Assembly: GCA_026874595.1 (NCBI GenBank)
Contig: CM049306.1
Span: 85,772,142 to 85,836,141, forward strand
Source: Sipunculus nudus
Taxonomy: Eukaryota; Annelida; Sipuncula; Golfingiida; Sipunculidae
Length of the DNA stretch: 64,000 nucleotides
Reading direction: 5' to 3'
Shown here: positions 59,601-64,000 of the stretch, piece by piece
Layout of the letters: each line of letters begins with the position of its first letter
How positions within the stretch are numbered: the stretch's first letter is position 1
Made by a program: the position numbers and the translations under genes
The notes under the pieces: model-generated
Told to the model about the DNA's origin: nothing
Database searches by the model: none
What the model saw: only the letters and a program-made list of their open reading frames with translations

Positions 59601-62600
59601 TCGAAGCTTCACTCTTGATATGATACATATCTCTAAGCTTCTCTCATGAAATAATTCAGATCTCTAAGTTTCACTCATGATACTATATATATCTCAAAGG
59701 TTCACTCATGATACGATTCATGTCTCTAAGCTTTACTCATGATACTATACATATCTCGAAGCTTCACTCATGAAACAATTCATATCTCAAAGCTTCACTC
59801 ATGATATGATTCAGACCTCTAAGCTTCACTCTTGATATGATACATATCTCTAAGTTTCACTCATGTATCATTTCTCATCTCTATGCTTCACTCATGATAT
59901 GATTCAGATCTCTAAGCTTCACTCATGGTATGATTCAAATCTCTAAGGTTCACTCATGATACTGTACATTTGTCTAAGCTTCACTCATGAAACGATTCAT
60001 ATCTCTAAGCTTCACTCATTTTAAAATTCATATCTCTGAGATTCACTCATGATACGATACATATCACTAAGCTTCACTCATGATAAGATACATATATCTA
60101 AGCTTCACTCATGAAATGATACATATCTCTTAGCTTCACTCATGATAGATATATCTCTAAACTTCATTCATGATTTGATACATATCTTTAAGCTTCACTC
60201 ATGATACAATTCATATCTCTAAGCTTCACTCATGATATGGTTCATATCTCTAAGATTCACTAATGATCCATTACATATCTTATGCTTCACTCATGATACA
60301 ATTCATATCTCTAAGCTTCATTCTTGAAAAAAATCATATCTCTAAGCTTCACTTATGATACAATTCAGAAGCTTCACCCATGATACAATTTTATATCTCT
60401 TAGCTTCACTCATGTTAAAATTCATATCTCTAAGCTTCACTCATGATAAGATACATATCTCTTAGCTTCACTCATGATAGATACATATCTCTTAACTTCA
60501 CTCATGTTTCAGTACATATCTCCAAGCTTCACTCATGATACAATTCATATCCCTAGGTATATAATGATACAATTTTATATCTCTTAGCTTCACTCATGTT
60601 AAAATTCATATCTCTAAGCTTCACTCATGATAAGATACATATCTCTTAGCTTCACTCATGATAGATACATATCTCTAAACTTCACTCATGTTTCAGTACA
60701 TATCTCCAAGCTTCACTCATGATACAATTCATATCCCTAAGCTTCACTTATGATATGATTCATATCTCTAAGATTCACTAATGATACAATACATATCTTA
60801 TGCTTAACTCATGATACGATGCATATCTCTGAGCTTCATTTATGATGAGTTACATATCTCTAAGCTTCACTCATGATACGATTCATATCACAAAGTTTCA
60901 CTCATGATATGATTCATATCTTCAAGCTTCACTCATGATATGATACACATCTACAAGCTTCACTCATGATACGATTCATATCTCTGAACTTCACTCATGA
61001 TATGATATGTATCTCTAAGCTTAACACATGATATGATACATTTCTCTAAGCTTCATTCATGAATCATATGTCTAAGCTTCACACATGATACCATTCATAA
61101 GCTTCACTCTTGATAAGATACATATATCTAAGCTTCACTCATGATACTATACAGATCAATAAGCTTCACTCATGATATGATTCAGATTTCAAAGCTTCAC
61201 TCTTGATATGATACATATCTCTAAGCTTCTCTCATGATATAATTCAGATCTCTAAGTTTCACTCATGATACTATATATATCTCAAATGTTCACTCATGAT
61301 ACGATTCATGTCTCTAAGCTTTACTCAATTTAAAATTCATTTCTCTGAGATTCACTCATGATACGATACATATTACTAAGCTTCACTCATGATACAATTT
61401 ATAAGCTTCACTCATGTATGATTAATATATCTAAGCTTCACTCATGATAAGATACATATATCTAAGCTTCACTCATGACTTCATACATATCTCTAAGCTT
61501 CACTCATGATACAATTCATATCTTTAAGCTTCACTCACGATATGGTTCATACCTCTAAGATTCACTATTGAAACAATACATATCTTATGCTTCACTCATG
61601 ATACAATTCATATCTCTAAGCTTCACTCATGATATGATTCATATCTCTAAGCTTCACTCATGATACTGTACATTTGTCTGAGCTTCACTCATGAAACGAT
61701 TCATATCTCTAAGCTTCACTCATTTTAAAATTCATATCTCTGAGATTCACTCATGATACAATACATATCGCTAAGCTTTACTCATGATACAAATTATAAG
61801 CTTCACTCATATATGATTCATATATCTAAGCTTCACTCATGATAAGATACATATATCTAAGCTTCACTCATGAAATGATACATAACTCTAAGCTTCACTC
61901 TTGATATGATACATATCTCTAAGCTTCACTCATGATATGGTTCATACCTCTAAGATTCACTAATGAAACAATACATATCTTATGCTTCACTTATGACACA
62001 ATTCATATCTCTAAGCTTCATTCTTGTTAAAATTCATATCTCTAAGCTTCACTCATGATATGATATGTATCTCTAAGCTTAACACATGATATTATACATT
62101 TCTCTAAGCTTCATTCATGATTCATATGTCTAAGCTTCACTTATGATACAATTCATAAGCTTCACTCATGATAAGATACATATATCTAAGCTTCACTCAT
62201 GATACTATACATATCACTAAGCTTCACTCATGATATGATTCAGATTTCGAAGCTTCACTCTTAATATGATACATATCTCTAAGTTTCACTCATGATATAA
62301 TTCAGATCTCTAAGCTTTACTCATGATACTATACATATCTCAAAGCTTCACTCATGATACAATTCATATCTCAAAGCTTCACTCATGATATGATTCAGAC
62401 CTCTAAGCTTCACTCTTGATATGATACATATCTCTAAGTTTCACTCATGTATCATTTCTCATCTCTATGCTTCACTCATGATATGATTCAGATCTCTAAG
62501 CTTCACTCATGTTATGATTCAAATCTCTAAGGTTCACTCATGATACTGTACATTTGTCTAAGCTTCACTCATGAAATGATTCATATCTCTAAGCTTCACT

Positions 62601-63572
62601 AATTTTAAAATTCTATCTCTGAGATTCACTCATGATATGATACATATCACTAAGCTTCACTCATGATACAATTCATCAGCTTCACTCATGTATGATTCAT
62701 ATATCTAAGCTTCACTCATGATTAGATACATATATCTAAGCTTCACTCATGAAATGATACATATCTCTAAGCTTCACTCATGATAGATATATCTCTAAAC
62801 TTCACTCATGATTTGATACATATCTCTAAGCTTCACTCATGATACAATTCATATCTCTAAGCTTCACTCATGATATGGTTCATATCTCTAAGATTCACTA
62901 ATGATCCAATACATATCTTATGCTTCACTCATGATACAATTCATATCTCTAAGCTTCATTCATGAAAAAAAATCATATCTCTAAGCTTCACTTATGATAC
63001 AATTCAGAAGCTTCACCCATGATACAATTTTATATCTCTTAGCTTCACTCATGTTAAAATTCATATCTCTAAGCTTCACTCATGATAAGATACATATCTC
63101 TAAGCTTCACTCATGATAGATACATATCTCTAAACTTCACTCATGTTTCAGTACATATCTCCAAGCTTCACTCATGATACAATTCATATCCCTAAGCTTC
63201 ACTTATGATATGATTCATATCTCTAAGATTCACTAATGATACAATACATATCTTATGCTTAACTCATGATACGATGCATATCTCTGAGCTTCATTTATGA
63301 TGAGTTACATATCTCTAAGCGTCACTCATGATACGATTCATATCACAAAGTTTCACTCATGATATGATTCATATCTTCAAGCTTCACTCATGATATGATA
63401 CACATCTACAAACTTCACTCATGATACGATTCATATCTCTGAACTTCACTCATGATAAGATATCCCCAAGCTTCACTAATGATGAGTTACATATCTCTAA
63501 GCTTCACTCATGATATGATTCATATCACAAAGCTTCACTCATGATATGGTGCTTTGCATATCTCTTAGGGTG
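53611..63572. repeat. About 10-kb minisatellite of roughly 31-bp units with higher-order organisation (intron 14)
   Basis: Several hundred imperfect units of aagcttcactcatgatacga followed by tacatatctct (31 bp), with shorter 24-25 bp and variant units mixed in. Each typical unit carries AAGCTT and TCATGA. Left end: aacaatacaatatctcatga (53611). Right end: catatctcttagg (63572). Unit variants recur in fixed order, giving higher-order repeats of 1,332 bp (55051, 56383 and 57715) and about 2.5-2.6 kb (58.6-61 kb and 61.3-63.5 kb). No ORF above 60 codons occurs within it. Confidence 0.96.
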
Positions 63573-64000
63573 TGTTTTTGTGCTCTGACCAAAGTTTCAT
63601 TGTGCAATTGTTACGACCAAATGCGTTATGGGGCTCTGGTTTGTTGAATCAGGGCTTTGTTGAACAAGTGGTCGGACCAGACTGAACAGGGAACAGTTGT
63701 TGGTTCTGCACAGACGATTAATATTGAAACAGGTTTGACAATCTAGCCAATCAGATTGCTTATTATTTGATTTCTTGATTGATGTTTCACAGTATACATG
63801 TACAATGGGCAGGTGACTATTATTAATTTGTAGAAGACTCTAGTTAAATGTTTGACTTTCTGTTGGATGGTCATATATGTATGCAACATATGGATAAAGA
63901 ACATAGAATGCTCAAAATATATTTCCTTTTTTAATGGCAGTGTATTGGTGCACTTGTGAATTGTTGAGGTCAAAATTGATTGACAAATCTGACTGGCTGA
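63573..64000. other. Unique-looking intronic sequence
   Basis: Right flank of the minisatellite. No SLC37A3 exon and no other gene seen. The open frame on the minus strand (63743-63973) lacks protein-like features. Confidence 0.4.

Noticed and set aside
53611-63572. CRISPR-like array of short repeats with spacers
   Set aside because: Regular short repeats are present, but there are no unique spacers: the intervals are variants of one unit. The host is a eukaryote with no cas genes.
53133-64000. Remaining SLC37A3 exons
   Set aside because: I looked for the conserved TVTGIVDGSGS-type segment and the last two helices in all + strand frames outside the minisatellite and found none.

Overview
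This is a eukaryotic, AT-rich, intron- and transposon-dense genomic window, most likely from a mollusc (probably a bivalve). The evidence is one gene with 13 complete GT-AG introns, tRNA-derived SINEs, a Ty3/Gypsy element, a non-LTR retrotransposon fragment, hAT-like elements with 8-bp target duplications, and several element families that carry internal tandem repeats. Species assignment is an inference.

The one well-supported gene is on the + strand: 14 coding exons from 28906 to 53132 encode an SLC37A3-like (OPA family, major facilitator superfamily) sugar-phosphate-exchanger-type membrane protein. 406 complete codons plus one base lie in the window. The last part, roughly 85-90 residues judging from vertebrate SLC37A3, is not here: intron 14 runs past the right edge. 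Exon 12 is a 26-nt microexon. About 700-840 bp upstream of the ATG there are four CACGTG E-boxes in 129 bp, one being the palindrome GGTCACGTGACC, the ideal CLEAR/TFEB-MITF-type site. Human SLC37A3 is a lysosomal transporter partner of ATRAID, so this is a coherent regulatory hypothesis.

Layout. 1-10700: intergenic or intronic DNA with dispersed repeats, a tandem repeat carrying nuclear-receptor DR1 sequences, an hAT-like MITE (4790-5571), a duplicated 335-bp block, and two weak candidate exons. 10700-11000: GC-richer stretch that looks like a promoter. 11448-11595: (TA)n. 12279-18990: nested mobile elements with 278-bp and about 340-bp internal tandem repeats that share the palindrome GGTGGCGCCACC. 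19720-20280: SINE, (CT)n and a purine tract. 20718-26703: decayed minus-strand Ty3/Gypsy element containing or abutting a decayed LINE fragment. 28069-53132: promoter and SLC37A3-like gene, its introns loaded with an hAT element with a perfect 8-bp TSD (33025-34361), minisatellites and other repeats. 53611-63572: a roughly 10-kb minisatellite of about 31-bp units inside intron 14, organised into higher-order repeats of 1,332 bp and about 2.5-2.6 kb. 63573-64000: unique-looking intronic sequence.

No bacterial-type operon, CRISPR array or rRNA is present. The most unusual structures are the higher-order minisatellite, the palindrome shared by otherwise different repeat families, and the E-box cluster.
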